This document shows positions 52,665 to 61,499 of a stretch of DNA of 64,000 nucleotides, in pieces. Numbering within the stretch: the stretch's first letter is position 1; each line of letters opens with the position of its first letter. Made by a program: the position numbers and the translations under genes. The notes under the pieces are model-generated. The model searched no databases. It was not told the origin of the DNA and was given only the letters and a program-made list of their open reading frames with translations. The DNA lies in assembly GCA_016709315.1 (NCBI GenBank), contig JADJMZ010000003.1, forward strand, positions 496,001 to 560,000, in the 5' to 3' direction. This DNA comes from Ignavibacteria bacterium. GTDB taxonomy: Bacteria > Bacteroidota > Ignavibacteria > Tepidaquicellales > Tepidaquicellaceae.

Positions 52665-54323
52665 GTGAAAAATTCATTAAACAATTTAAAACAGGAAAAG
52701 AAGTTTGTATTTTCAATCTTAACTATCCTGATTTTATTAATCTCACAAAAAGCATTCACACAGAACTGGTCCGGGTTATCTTACGGAATGAATCACTGGG
52801 TCCATGCTCTGACAGTTTACAACGGTGAACTTATAGCCGGCGGAGAATTTACGAATGCAGGAGGTGTTCCTGCAAACTATATTGCAAAATGGAACGGTAT
52901 TTCCTGGTCGCCGCTTGGTTCAGGGACAAATGCGGAGGTTGATGCGCTGACAGTATTTAACGGAGAGCTTGTAGCCGGAGGAAGATTCACAAATGCCGGC
53001 GGTGTTGATGTAAATTTTATTGCAAAATGGAACGGTACCAGCTGGGATGATGAACTGGGAGGTGTCGGAAGTATAGTTGCTGCACTTACAGTTTATGATA
53101 ACAGAGTTATTGCAGGCGGTTATTTCACTGAAGCAGACGGAACACCAGCTCATTACATAGCTAAACGGGTTTCGGGTGGCTGGCAGGAATTGGGCGGAGG
53201 AATGGGTGGTTCGCAGGGACAGGTAATGGCTCTCGGTCATTACGGAGGTGATCTTATTGCAGCAGGATTTTTCACTACGGCTGGAGGACAAAGCGCTAAT
53301 CATATTGCCAAATGGAACGGAACTTCCTGGTCGCCTTTAGGATCAGGCATAAGTAATATTGTTTATTCTCTGGCAGAGTATAACGGAGAACTTATAGCCG
53401 GAGGTTTATTCTTAAGCGCCGGTGGTGTCAGTGCTAAAAGCATAGCAAAATGGAACGGAAGTACGTGGGCTCCTTTAGGAAGCGGAATAACAGGTTCAAT
53501 TTATCAGTATGTATTCGGACTTACTGTTTTGAATAATGAACTTTATGCCGGAGGTCTGTATGAAACTGCAGGCGGAATTGTAGCTAACGGAATTGCAAAA
53601 TGGAATGGTTCCGTTTGGTCTGCACTAGGAAGCGGTCTTTATTACGGAGGTTCGAATGCTTACGGAGCATTCGCTGTAAATACTTATGGAAATGACCTGA
53701 TCGTAGGAGGTTTGTTCACAACGGCAGGTGGTGTAGGAGTAGCCCATGTAGCAAAATATGGTTTGCCTTCAATCACAACTCTGAATGTAACTGTCATGCC
53801 GGAAGGATTTTATAATCCGGTTTCAAACACACTGAACATGAGCGATGCTTTGGATATAGCTTTGTTTCAGTCAATTCCTCCTTACAATTATATTGCAACT
53901 GCAACAGGAACCATAGACTCAGTTACTTTAACAGGAAGTTATCAGTTTACTGATATTCCGACAGGATCATACTATGTCGCCGTATATCACAGGAACAGTA
54001 TCGAAACGTGGAGCAGTGCGCCTGTAAGTTTTGTTTCCGGAGTTACAAATAATTATGATTTCACTACATCAGGTACGAAAGCATACGGAAGCAACATGAA
54101 GCAGGTAGATAATTCACCTGTCAGATTTGCTCTGTTCAGCGGCGATGTAAATCAGGACGGAACTGTTGATGCTGCTGACATAAGCGATATAGATAATGAT
54201 GCTTCTAATTCAGTAAGCGGTTATGTAAGTACGGATGTGACAGGAGATAATTTTGTTGATGCCGGTGATATCAGCATTGCTGATAATAATTCAATGCTGG
54301 GGATAATTGTAGTTTTACCATGA
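52665..54323 (+). CDS. Secreted Kelch-like repeat protein with dockerin module (tandem copy 2), GTG start
   Basis: The start is GTG at 52665, at the exact place of the ATG in copy 1 and behind the same ribosome site (ACGGAGGCATT), so A-to-G change of the start codon is the simplest view. The 552-residue product has a hydrophobic signal (FSILTILILLISQKAFTQ), the same GGxFTxAGGVxANxIAKWNG repeats, and the dockerin module from about 53781. Its last part has diverged: DVTGDNFVDAGDISIADNN is followed by SMLGIIVVLP where others have AFNAVSVVTP-like ends. YHRNSIETWS replaces KHRNSIETWS. A lower translation rate than copy 1 is possible. Confidence 0.87.
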   Translation: MKNSLNNLKQEKKFVFSILTILILLISQKAFTQNWSGLSYGMNHWVHALTVYNGELIAGGEFTNAGGVPANYIAKWNGISWSPLGSGTNAEVDALTVFNGELVAGGRFTNAGGVDVNFIAKWNGTSWDDELGGVGSIVAALTVYDNRVIAGGYFTEADGTPAHYIAKRVSGGWQELGGGMGGSQGQVMALGHYGGDLIAAGFFTTAGGQSANHIAKWNGTSWSPLGSGISNIVYSLAEYNGELIAGGLFLSAGGVSAKSIAKWNGSTWAPLGSGITGSIYQYVFGLTVLNNELYAGGLYETAGGIVANGIAKWNGSVWSALGSGLYYGGSNAYGAFAVNTYGNDLIVGGLFTTAGGVGVAHVAKYGLPSITTLNVTVMPEGFYNPVSNTLNMSDALDIALFQSIPPYNYIATATGTIDSVTLTGSYQFTDIPTGSYYVAVYHRNSIETWSSAPVSFVSGVTNNYDFTTSGTKAYGSNMKQVDNSPVRFALFSGDVNQDGTVDAADISDIDNDASNSVSGYVSTDVTGDNFVDAGDISIADNNSMLGIIVVLP

Positions 54324-54363
54324 TGGTAAAATAGTGAATAGTCAACAGTGAATTAAATTATAT

Positions 54364-54385
54364 GCCGGAAGATGGAACTTCCGGC
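54364..54385. terminator. Possible hairpin terminator
   Basis: GCCGGAAG and CTTCCGGC-like arms around a short loop follow the Kelch-like copy 2 gene. Only a weak T run follows. It may serve the plus-strand gene or the convergent TonB gene. Confidence 0.45.
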
Positions 54386-54547
54386 AATATTAGTGTTTTA
54401 AGAAAATGAGTTTTTTATTATTTTGTGTCTAAAGATTTCATATCAATAAAACTAAAAAATGTTTTTTGCTGAATTCATATGAACAAGATTACTTCTTTTA
54501 ATGACTTCTGAATTATAATTTTTTCTTATTCCCATTTTAAATTAAAT

Positions 54548-56854
54548 TTAGAACTGTAAACTGAATCCGCCGACAGGGAAGAAACCCCAGTGAAGAATTT
54601 TTCCGACTTCGTTCTTATCGTTGTCCCAGTAATATTCGCTTACATTTTCTCTGTTGAGTAAATTCTGAAACTCTATATATGTCACAAGGGCAAAGTTGCC
54701 GAAACCGAATTTCTTGTCAACTCTGAGATCAACTCTCATGTAATCAGGAGTTCTTTCCGAATTGTAAAGTTCCATATTGTAAACACCTCTACCTGCCAAT
54801 GCTGATGCCTGCTCGTTAAAAGGAGTATAAGGTTTGCCTGTTGCAAATTTATATTTTAAACCTACAAGCCAGTCATTAGCTACCTGATATCCGAGGATAA
54901 GATTTAGCTGATGCTTTTGCTCAAATGCTCCGGGGACTTCACCCCCTGCAAGTGCTTTGAATTTGGAATCCATGTAAGAGTAGTTAAGCATTCCGTATAC
55001 TCCGATACCGGTCAGTTTTTTCTGAAGTGAAAAGTCAAAGCCGCGAACCTTTCCTTTGCCTTCACTTACGGCTTTTGTTACAAAATTGGGACCGTAATCT
55101 GCTCCTCCGTTTACCAGTATGTATGTCGGATTATCAACACTCACCGGATATTCAGAATAATTCTTTTCGTAAATCTCCGCAGTCATTCTCAGATCCGAAC
55201 TGAAAAAATGATCAATTCCAAAAATGTAATGATCTGCCCTGAGATTATTCAGATCTTTATTTGATTGGTTAGTTGCAAGCCAGATATATTCAGGATTCTG
55301 ACGGAATATTCCCGCTGAGGCATTAATGCTTGTGATAGGAGTTAATTTATAACTTATTCCAATTCTTGGTGAGACCGAACCCGGGTTTGTGATGTAATCA
55401 AAATAATCATATCTGATTCCGGTATTGACAAGAAGCTTCTCATTGAAAAGTTTGGAAGTAACATTCAGATATCCTGAGAGTTTAAATGAATTTACTACAA
55501 TGTTATTTTTAGTTTCAGGAATTATGTAACCAGTATTACTTGTATCCTGCTGGCTGTAAATATCATTATCTGATCTTACCAGCTTTCCGCCTATGCCGCC
55601 GTCAATGCTGATTTTCCCTGAAAGATTTTTACTTATGCTGCTGTTAAGCGAAATTTCAGATTCGACGGAATTATTTTTATAAGTTTCAATTGTATTGGCT
55701 TCATTGTTTTGTATTGTGCTTCCGTCGGTTACAACAGCCGACAGAACATTCCTCATATAGCCATCCTTTATAAGATAAGTATGATTAAATCCTGCAGTAT
55801 AAAATTGTCTGTCAACTTTTGCATTTTCAAAAGGATTTGCATTTTCATCGTCAGCGCTTCGCAGACCGAATTCAATATTATCAGTCGCCCATAGTCCCAG
55901 AAAACTCAGCGAATTCTTTTTGTCAAGCTGAAAATTTGTTTTAAGATTAAAGTCCCAGTATTTTGGAACTGCTGAGAGTCTTATCGCATCTTTCAGAAGA
56001 TCAAGATAACTTCTTCGGAGAGAGACAAGGTAAGAACCGTTTTTACCAATGCCTCCTTCAAATTCTCCTCCGAATCCCTGAAGAGACATATCAATATTAT
56101 TAAAATAATTTTTCCTGCTTCCTTCTCTGAATTTTAAATCAACTACTCCCGATAATGCATCACCAAAAATAACAGGGAATCCGCCCGTATATATATCTGC
56201 ATTCTGAAGGAACTTCAAATTAAGTATTCCTATCGGACCGCCGGTCGAACCCTGGCTTCCGAAATGATTAATATTCGGAATTTCAATCCCGTCTATTACA
56301 AAAAGATTTTCAGAAGGGGAGCCGCCTCTGATTATAAGATCATTCCTCTGATCATTGGAAAATGAAACTCCTGAAATTGTCTGTATCATTCTGGAAATAT
56401 CTTCAGCCGCTCCGGGAGCCCGTCTTATCTCTTCATAATCAAGATTTACGGAACTGGTATTAGTATGCGAATTTTTTTCAAAATAATTTGCACTGATGTC
56501 AATCTCTTCAGTTGAGTATGATGAGGGATTAAGCTCTACAATTATATCGAGTGGTCTGTCTCCTGTCAGGACCAGATCAGTTTTAAGACTTGTTTCATAG
56601 CCAATGTAAGAAACTTTGATCCTGTAAGCTGCAGGTTTCAGATTTTCAAAAACAAATTCTCCGTTTTTATCTGAACCTGTTTTCTTTTCTGTTTCAATGA
56701 GTTCGATAACAGCATCAGGAATAGAGCTTTGAGTTTCTTTATCAATTACTTTTCCTCTGATAATTCCTTTTTCTGTCTGAGCAGATATTGCAGATGAATT
56801 CATTAAAGCATTCATCAGTAATAATAGAGCAAGTGAAGCAGATAGTTTTTTCAT
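54548..56854 (-). CDS. TonB-dependent outer-membrane receptor
   Basis: This 768-residue protein has a signal peptide (MKKLSASLALLLLMNALMNSSAISAQ), then a carboxypeptidase-regulatory-like domain (residues about 30-110; GIIRGKVIDKETQSSIPDAV, with the usual NGEFVFENLKPAAYRI end), a plug domain (about 120-240; PGAAEDISRMIQTISGVSF, RGGSPSENLFVIDGIEIPN) and a 22-strand-type barrel ending in aromatic residues (GGFSLQF). Such receptors take up a ligand across the outer membrane with energy from TonB. The ligand is not evident; no SusD-like partner is adjacent. The upstream TetR gene and two matching operators suggest that it is repressed by that regulator. Confidence 0.92.
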   Translation of the reverse strand: MKKLSASLALLLLMNALMNSSAISAQTEKGIIRGKVIDKETQSSIPDAVIELIETEKKTGSDKNGEFVFENLKPAAYRIKVSYIGYETSLKTDLVLTGDRPLDIIVELNPSSYSTEEIDISANYFEKNSHTNTSSVNLDYEEIRRAPGAAEDISRMIQTISGVSFSNDQRNDLIIRGGSPSENLFVIDGIEIPNINHFGSQGSTGGPIGILNLKFLQNADIYTGGFPVIFGDALSGVVDLKFREGSRKNYFNNIDMSLQGFGGEFEGGIGKNGSYLVSLRRSYLDLLKDAIRLSAVPKYWDFNLKTNFQLDKKNSLSFLGLWATDNIEFGLRSADDENANPFENAKVDRQFYTAGFNHTYLIKDGYMRNVLSAVVTDGSTIQNNEANTIETYKNNSVESEISLNSSISKNLSGKISIDGGIGGKLVRSDNDIYSQQDTSNTGYIIPETKNNIVVNSFKLSGYLNVTSKLFNEKLLVNTGIRYDYFDYITNPGSVSPRIGISYKLTPITSINASAGIFRQNPEYIWLATNQSNKDLNNLRADHYIFGIDHFFSSDLRMTAEIYEKNYSEYPVSVDNPTYILVNGGADYGPNFVTKAVSEGKGKVRGFDFSLQKKLTGIGVYGMLNYSYMDSKFKALAGGEVPGAFEQKHQLNLILGYQVANDWLVGLKYKFATGKPYTPFNEQASALAGRGVYNMELYNSERTPDYMRVDLRVDKKFGFGNFALVTYIEFQNLLNRENVSEYYWDNDKNEVGKILHWGFFPVGGFSLQF

Positions 56855-56894
56855 TTTTGATTTTTATTATTTAAGTTAAACATATAGTAAAATT

Positions 56895-56907
56895 TGAACA
56901 GTGTTCA
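56895..56907. promoter_or_regulatory. TetR operator upstream of the TonB receptor
   Basis: TGAACAGTGTTCA is a perfect palindrome about a central G. It lies in the 71-base gap between the TetR stop and the TonB start codon and matches the operator at 57570-57582 at 11 of 13 positions. Confidence 0.65.
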
Positions 56908-56925
56908 TTTGCAAAGTAAAAATTT

Positions 56926-57540
56926 TTAACCTTTGTGTTTCATATTATTTATCATCGAATCAAATGCGCCGTTCATTACAGGGATCAGATAATCTTTAGG
57001 AATCATAGCAAATCTTTTTCGGAGATAAAGTGAAACAATGCCATGAACAAGAGACCACATCGCAATAGAGATAGAATTAAGATCGCTTCCTTTAAAATAT
57101 CCTGCATCAATACATTCCTGAATATTCTGCTTAAGAAAATCAAAAGTCTTCATTCCTTTTTCCCATTCATTAGCTGATTCTATCTCATTACCGGGAGCTT
57201 TTACAATAAACATTATCTCGTACAGATCAGGATTCTCAATGCCAAAACGGATATAGACTTTTCCGTGTTCACGCAATTTTTCAAAAGGATCTTTTATATC
57301 ATTCACCTGAATTTGTTTCTTGTAAAATTTTTCGAAAGCATCATTATGGAGTTCAAATATTATCTCATCCATATTTTTAAAGTATGAGTATATAGAACCC
57401 GGACTGTACTCTATTTTATCGGCAATTTTTCTTATGGATAATTTGTCGAAGCCCTCTTCAAGTGAAATTTCCTTTGCTGCCTGAAGTATCAGCTTCTTCA
57501 TTTCTTCTTTATCCCTGTCTTTTCTGTCCTGTATTCCCAT
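56926..57540 (-). CDS. TetR/AcrR-family repressor
   Basis: This 204-residue protein has a TetR helix-turn-helix at residues 15-60 (ILQAAKEISLEEGFDKLSIR, KIADKIEYSPGSIYSYF) and a ligand-binding all-helical C-terminal domain of the WHG type. It is transcribed towards the TonB receptor, 71 bases upstream of it, and may share its transcript. The palindrome inside its own promoter points to autorepression and the second copy to control of the receptor. The ligand is unknown. Confidence 0.9.
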   Translation of the reverse strand: MGIQDRKDRDKEEMKKLILQAAKEISLEEGFDKLSIRKIADKIEYSPGSIYSYFKNMDEIIFELHNDAFEKFYKKQIQVNDIKDPFEKLREHGKVYIRFGIENPDLYEIMFIVKAPGNEIESANEWEKGMKTFDFLKQNIQECIDAGYFKGSDLNSISIAMWSLVHGIVSLYLRKRFAMIPKDYLIPVMNGAFDSMINNMKHKG

Positions 57541-57560
57541 ATTATTTTAATTGAACGATA

Positions 57561-57591
57561 CAAAAATATTGAACACCGTTCAAAATGTCAA
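57561..57591 (-). promoter_or_regulatory. TetR gene promoter with operator in the spacer
   Basis: On the minus strand TTG (57589-57591), 20 bases, then TATTTTTG (57561-57568) fits the Bacteroidota promoter. The spacer contains TTGAACACCGTTCAA (57569-57583), so a bound repressor would cover the space between the two promoter elements. Confidence 0.75.
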
Positions 57592-57658
57592 TAGTTATTT
57601 TTATTCTTAAAAATTTTTTATAAAACCTCAATCTAAAATCTAAAATCCAAAATCAAAA

Positions 57659-59119
57659 TCATTTCTTCCTTAGCTCTTTTATCTTTTCCATTAGCCATGA
57701 TTCCCTTGATTTAAGCTTTATCTTTTTCATTGAATTCTCAATCTGAAAAAGATCTGTTCCATCAACTCCGGTTTTAATATTGATAAGCATCTTGTATATT
57801 TTCAGAAAATTCAGCGCATACTCTTTATGTATTTTTGGTATCTCATTATGATTGCGGATATAATGTCTGAACTTATCCATCTCAAAAAATGCTTCTTCGT
57901 ATTTATCAGTTTCATAATATGTGCATAGTTTCAGGACTGATGAATCACTGTAATGAAGATAATTTATCCCTTTGAATCCGGAAAGATACTGAAGGGATTT
58001 TTCATAATTCTTATTGCTGAAGAAAAGTTTTGAATAAGAAAGACTGACCTCGTCTCCGCGGATATCTTCCGGAAGTTCTTTGGAATATTTCTTTATGAAC
58101 TTTTCCGTCCAGACTTTTTTCTTGAGAATAATTCCGATCATTACATAATTCCTGAAAGTAGTCTGCGGGAAAATATTCTTATGGTCTAAATAAATATTTT
58201 GTTTCAGAATATCATTGTAAAGCTTGAACAGCTCAGCATTAAAGGTTCTTACACCCTGATTCTGTCTGAGGATACAATAATTTGTTAATTTCTTGTAAAC
58301 TTCTCTTTTGTAATCCTCATCCAAAGAAAGTTTAAGTTCTTCAAAAATCTTTCCCGCCTCAAAAAAATTCTTTTCATTGTCAGGGTTTTGAAAAATGTTG
58401 TAAAAATAATATTCCATAGCGACAATTTTAAATATTTTATTATTGCTTTTATATAATTTTCTGACGAGCGCTTCATCCATTTTTAATCTGTCAAGTATTT
58501 CATTAACAATATTGAATCCGAAATTTCTGTCTGCCTGCTCCTGCTGAATGAATTCAAATCCGAAATCAAACAGGTTTTTCAGTAATAATGCCGTAACGTT
58601 CTGAGAATTTTCGAAATATTTTCTATATGTGTCTTCTGAAATTAATGGATCTTTGGAAAATGAAATGTCGAGCTTGTCCAGGAATGTAAGATGTATATAT
58701 TTTGATTCGCATTCAGGCAATGCGATTGTAAACTCTTTTGATCTGCTAAGCCGGCTCCTGAAAAGTTTTTTATGTTTATTATCATGATAAGCAAGAAGAA
58801 GTATTCTGTCTTTTTCGGTTTTATTATCTCTGATTGTTTTAATGATCAGATATTCTTCTGCAAGTTTAAACAGCTCCGAAAACCTGTTGTTCAATGTCTG
58901 AATACTGAATTGCTTTCCGGGATACAGTTTTGAATGAAGTATCTGCGGAGTAATTTTATCTAATCCTTTCTTTTTGAATTTCAGTAACTGATTAAGAATA
59001 ATCAAATAATTCCGTCCGCCGGAAAAAAAGTCAGATGAAATAAATTTTCTGAATCCTTTTATGTCTTTTTCAGAAAAAGAATCCAGAAGTGAAATTAATT
59101 TTGAATTAGTCAGATTCAT
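57659..59119 (-). CDS. Helical-family protein, copy 6 (unknown function)
   Basis: This intact 486-residue member has the start MNLTNSKLISLLDSF, SSDFFSGG in place of the S-P-Y-F-N motif near residue 28, YPGKQF near residue 66, and ends SWLMEKIKELRKK. The rest is lysine-rich helical sequence with no export signal. It is divergent from the exported propeller gene at 59302 (182-base spacer). It has no convergent surface gene behind it, since the TetR gene lies there on the same strand, so it marks the right end of the repeated cassette layout. Confidence 0.85.
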   Translation of the reverse strand: MNLTNSKLISLLDSFSEKDIKGFRKFISSDFFSGGRNYLIILNQLLKFKKKGLDKITPQILHSKLYPGKQFSIQTLNNRFSELFKLAEEYLIIKTIRDNKTEKDRILLLAYHDNKHKKLFRSRLSRSKEFTIALPECESKYIHLTFLDKLDISFSKDPLISEDTYRKYFENSQNVTALLLKNLFDFGFEFIQQEQADRNFGFNIVNEILDRLKMDEALVRKLYKSNNKIFKIVAMEYYFYNIFQNPDNEKNFFEAGKIFEELKLSLDEDYKREVYKKLTNYCILRQNQGVRTFNAELFKLYNDILKQNIYLDHKNIFPQTTFRNYVMIGIILKKKVWTEKFIKKYSKELPEDIRGDEVSLSYSKLFFSNKNYEKSLQYLSGFKGINYLHYSDSSVLKLCTYYETDKYEEAFFEMDKFRHYIRNHNEIPKIHKEYALNFLKIYKMLINIKTGVDGTDLFQIENSMKKIKLKSRESWLMEKIKELRKK

Positions 59120-59219
59120 GGGTAAAAATTTATTACATAATATGTTAATAACAGTTAAAATTAAATGAATATTAACACTGACTGTATTATTTAACGGGGT
59201 AGTATTTTAATTTTCTTTC

Positions 59220-59251
59220 TTTGTAAAGTAAAAAGAGAATTAATATTTTTG
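59220..59251 (+). promoter_or_regulatory. Bacteroidota-type promoter for the propeller gene
   Basis: TTTCTTTG (TTTG at 59220-59223), 20 bases, then TATTTTTG (59244-59251), about 50 bases before the ATG. Confidence 0.7.
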
Positions 59252-59301
59252 ATAAACATAAATCTTCAAAATTTTATTAATTTAAAACCATCAAAAAAAT
59301 T

Positions 59302-61272
59302 ATGAAAAAATTATTTATGATTGTTCTGCTTTTCTTTGTTACTTATCTGCAATCATTTTCTCAATGGACTAATAATACTGTCACCAATACAGTAATAAGC
59401 AATCCTTCAGGAGATCAGGCGACACCTAAAATCGCAATTACTTCAGACGGAGGTTGTTACATTACATGGTTTGATAACAGAGCCGGTAGTTATGCGGTCT
59501 ATCTTCAGAAATTAAATAAATACGGAATTGCTCAGTTCCAGAATAACGGACTTCTTATCAGCAGCAATCCGCAGAGTTCGTCATTACAGGATTTTAATAT
59601 TGATGTGGATGCATCTGATAATGCAGTATTAGTGTTTACTGATCAAAGAAACAGTTCAGTATTGAACCCGTTCGCATATCTGATCAGTCCGTCAGGCGCA
59701 TTTTTATGGGGACCTAACGGAGTTTCATTAACAGACTCTACAACAATTTCGCAGAATGTTCCTGTAGTTGCAGCCACCTCTGACGGTAATTATGTTTTCG
59801 CATGGACTTATTCTTCATCACCGAGAAGAATTGCTTATCAGAAATTAAATTCAGCAGGCCTACCTCAATGGGGATCAGCTCCTGTAAAAATGAGAGGTAC
59901 GGGTTCTGAAAATTTTGAATATGCAAGACTTGTAAAATCAGATGCAGGAAGCGTTATTATGTCATGGGATGCTTATTCCGGAAACATCACAACTTCCTCA
60001 AGCATAAAATTGTTCACACAGAAATTTTCATCATCAAATTCAAAGTTATGGACAAGTCCGCAGGATACAGTTCAGAACCTAGGAAGATTAGCAGGAATAT
60101 CTTACATACCTACACTTGTCAGCGACGGACAGGATGGCGCAGTTTATACATGGGTGGATGACAGGGATATAAATTCACGCCAAAGCGCCTGGGTACAAAG
60201 ATTTAATTCTTCCGGAGTTGCGCAGTTTCCAAAGAATGGTTCGGAAGGTTCAACTCTTTCAACAAACAATCATTTCCTTCCTTCATCATCATACTGTCCT
60301 TCAACTGGCGAGACATTTACTTTCTGGACTGAAACAAACGGCGGACAGACAGTGGTCGGAGGATTGTACGGACAAAAATTCAATTCATCAGGAGCACAGC
60401 AGTGGGGAAGCAGCGGAAAGGAATTTAAATCTCTCGATAACAATCAGCTGAGTTTTCTTTCTGTATATACTAAAGATACTAATGTAGTAGTTACTTATAC
60501 AGAATTGCTTTTTGGAAGCGCAAACTATCTGGTAAAGGCAATGTCTACCGGTCCCTCATCAGAATTTCACTGGCCTGGAAATATAGTTACGTGCGCATCT
60601 TTCTTAAGCAATAAGATAAGAAGACAGACAGGTTTTGATCAGAATTCAGGAATGGCTGTTATGACATGGAGTGATAACCGTTCAGGTAGCGGAGATATAT
60701 TAGCTCAGAATCTGAATATGGACGGTACAATGGGTCTCAGTCAGCAAGCGCTTAATGTAACTTTAGGCATTGAAGGAATGTGGAATGGTTCTTTACAGGT
60801 ACAGGATACTGTAAGATTTTATCTTAGAAATAATTCTACACCTTTCGGTGTTGTTGATTCTGCAAATCTTTATCTTAACACTTCCGGAAACGGAGTTGCA
60901 GTATTTTTGAATGCTGCTCCGGGAACATACTATATTCAGGCGATTCACAGAAACGCTCTTGAATCGTGGTCTTCATCAGCTCAGGTGTTTGCTTCCGGCA
61001 GTGCAGTAGTTTATGATTTTACATCATCACAAAGTCAGACATACGGTAACAATTCAATTTTAAAATCCGGAAGATACTGTTCATACAGCGGAGATATTGT
61101 TAAGGACGGAACTGTAGATGCATCTGATTTGAGTGAAGCGGATAATGATGTTTTAAATGCAGTAAGCGGATATGTCCGAACTGATGTTACCGGGGATAAT
61201 TTTGTTGATGCTCAGGATCTTAGTATTGTGGATAATAATGCAACTAATTCAGTAAGCGTAATTACGCCGTGA
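59302..61272 (+). CDS. Secreted propeller protein with dockerin module
   Basis: This 656-residue protein has a signal peptide (MKKLFMIVLLFFVTYLQSFSQ) and a propeller-like region of repeats with ITSDGGCYITWFDNRAG and GQDGAVYTWVDDRD motifs and QKFNSSGAQQWG segments, frequent in exported proteins of this group. The dockerin module starts near 60749. Its signature is drifted (IHRNALESWS) and its first calcium loop is altered (GDIVKDGTVDASD, lacking the usual asparagine and glutamine), while the second is kept (TGDNFVDAQD). It ends VITP. It is the last module gene of the island and the partner of helical copy 6. Confidence 0.88.
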   Translation: MKKLFMIVLLFFVTYLQSFSQWTNNTVTNTVISNPSGDQATPKIAITSDGGCYITWFDNRAGSYAVYLQKLNKYGIAQFQNNGLLISSNPQSSSLQDFNIDVDASDNAVLVFTDQRNSSVLNPFAYLISPSGAFLWGPNGVSLTDSTTISQNVPVVAATSDGNYVFAWTYSSSPRRIAYQKLNSAGLPQWGSAPVKMRGTGSENFEYARLVKSDAGSVIMSWDAYSGNITTSSSIKLFTQKFSSSNSKLWTSPQDTVQNLGRLAGISYIPTLVSDGQDGAVYTWVDDRDINSRQSAWVQRFNSSGVAQFPKNGSEGSTLSTNNHFLPSSSYCPSTGETFTFWTETNGGQTVVGGLYGQKFNSSGAQQWGSSGKEFKSLDNNQLSFLSVYTKDTNVVVTYTELLFGSANYLVKAMSTGPSSEFHWPGNIVTCASFLSNKIRRQTGFDQNSGMAVMTWSDNRSGSGDILAQNLNMDGTMGLSQQALNVTLGIEGMWNGSLQVQDTVRFYLRNNSTPFGVVDSANLYLNTSGNGVAVFLNAAPGTYYIQAIHRNALESWSSSAQVFASGSAVVYDFTSSQSQTYGNNSILKSGRYCSYSGDIVKDGTVDASDLSEADNDVLNAVSGYVRTDVTGDNFVDAQDLSIVDNNATNSVSVITP

Positions 61273-61322
61273 ATCGCATTTAGATTTTTGATTTTAGATT
61301 TACATAGTATTGTGAAATAGAC

Positions 61323-61494
61323 CACCCCCTGCCCGCTCTTTGGGAGAGTATCTCAAAACCGCAGGTTTTTCTTTAACACAGAGCCTCAGAGACACAGAGG
61401 TTTTAGTTTTTGCTTATTTTTCACTGTGTCTCAGTGCCTCTGTGTTGATTTTTTAGTTTTGAGACATTCTCTTGGCAAGGAGGGGATTTGGGTG
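61323..61494. repeat. Large imperfect palindrome (inverted-repeat element)
   Basis: Arms of about 80 bases face each other. TCTCAAAAC (61351-61359) pairs with GTTTTGAGA (61456-61464), 61375-61397 pairs with 61424-61446 at 20 of 23 positions (AACACAGAG / CTCTGTGTT ends), and the outer CCCCCTGCC side pairs with the GGAGGGG side. There is no coding sequence. It resembles a non-autonomous inverted-repeat element. The rest of 61273-61695 holds a GC-rich element (61505-61555), GTAACTC heptads and an AT-rich upstream region. Confidence 0.8.
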
Positions 61495-61499
61495 TGAAG

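Noticed and set aside
1..61272. A cellulosome, suggested by the dockerin loops
   Set aside because: No cohesin domain, carbohydrate-binding module or glycoside hydrolase was recognised in the window, and the modules follow non-enzymatic domains.
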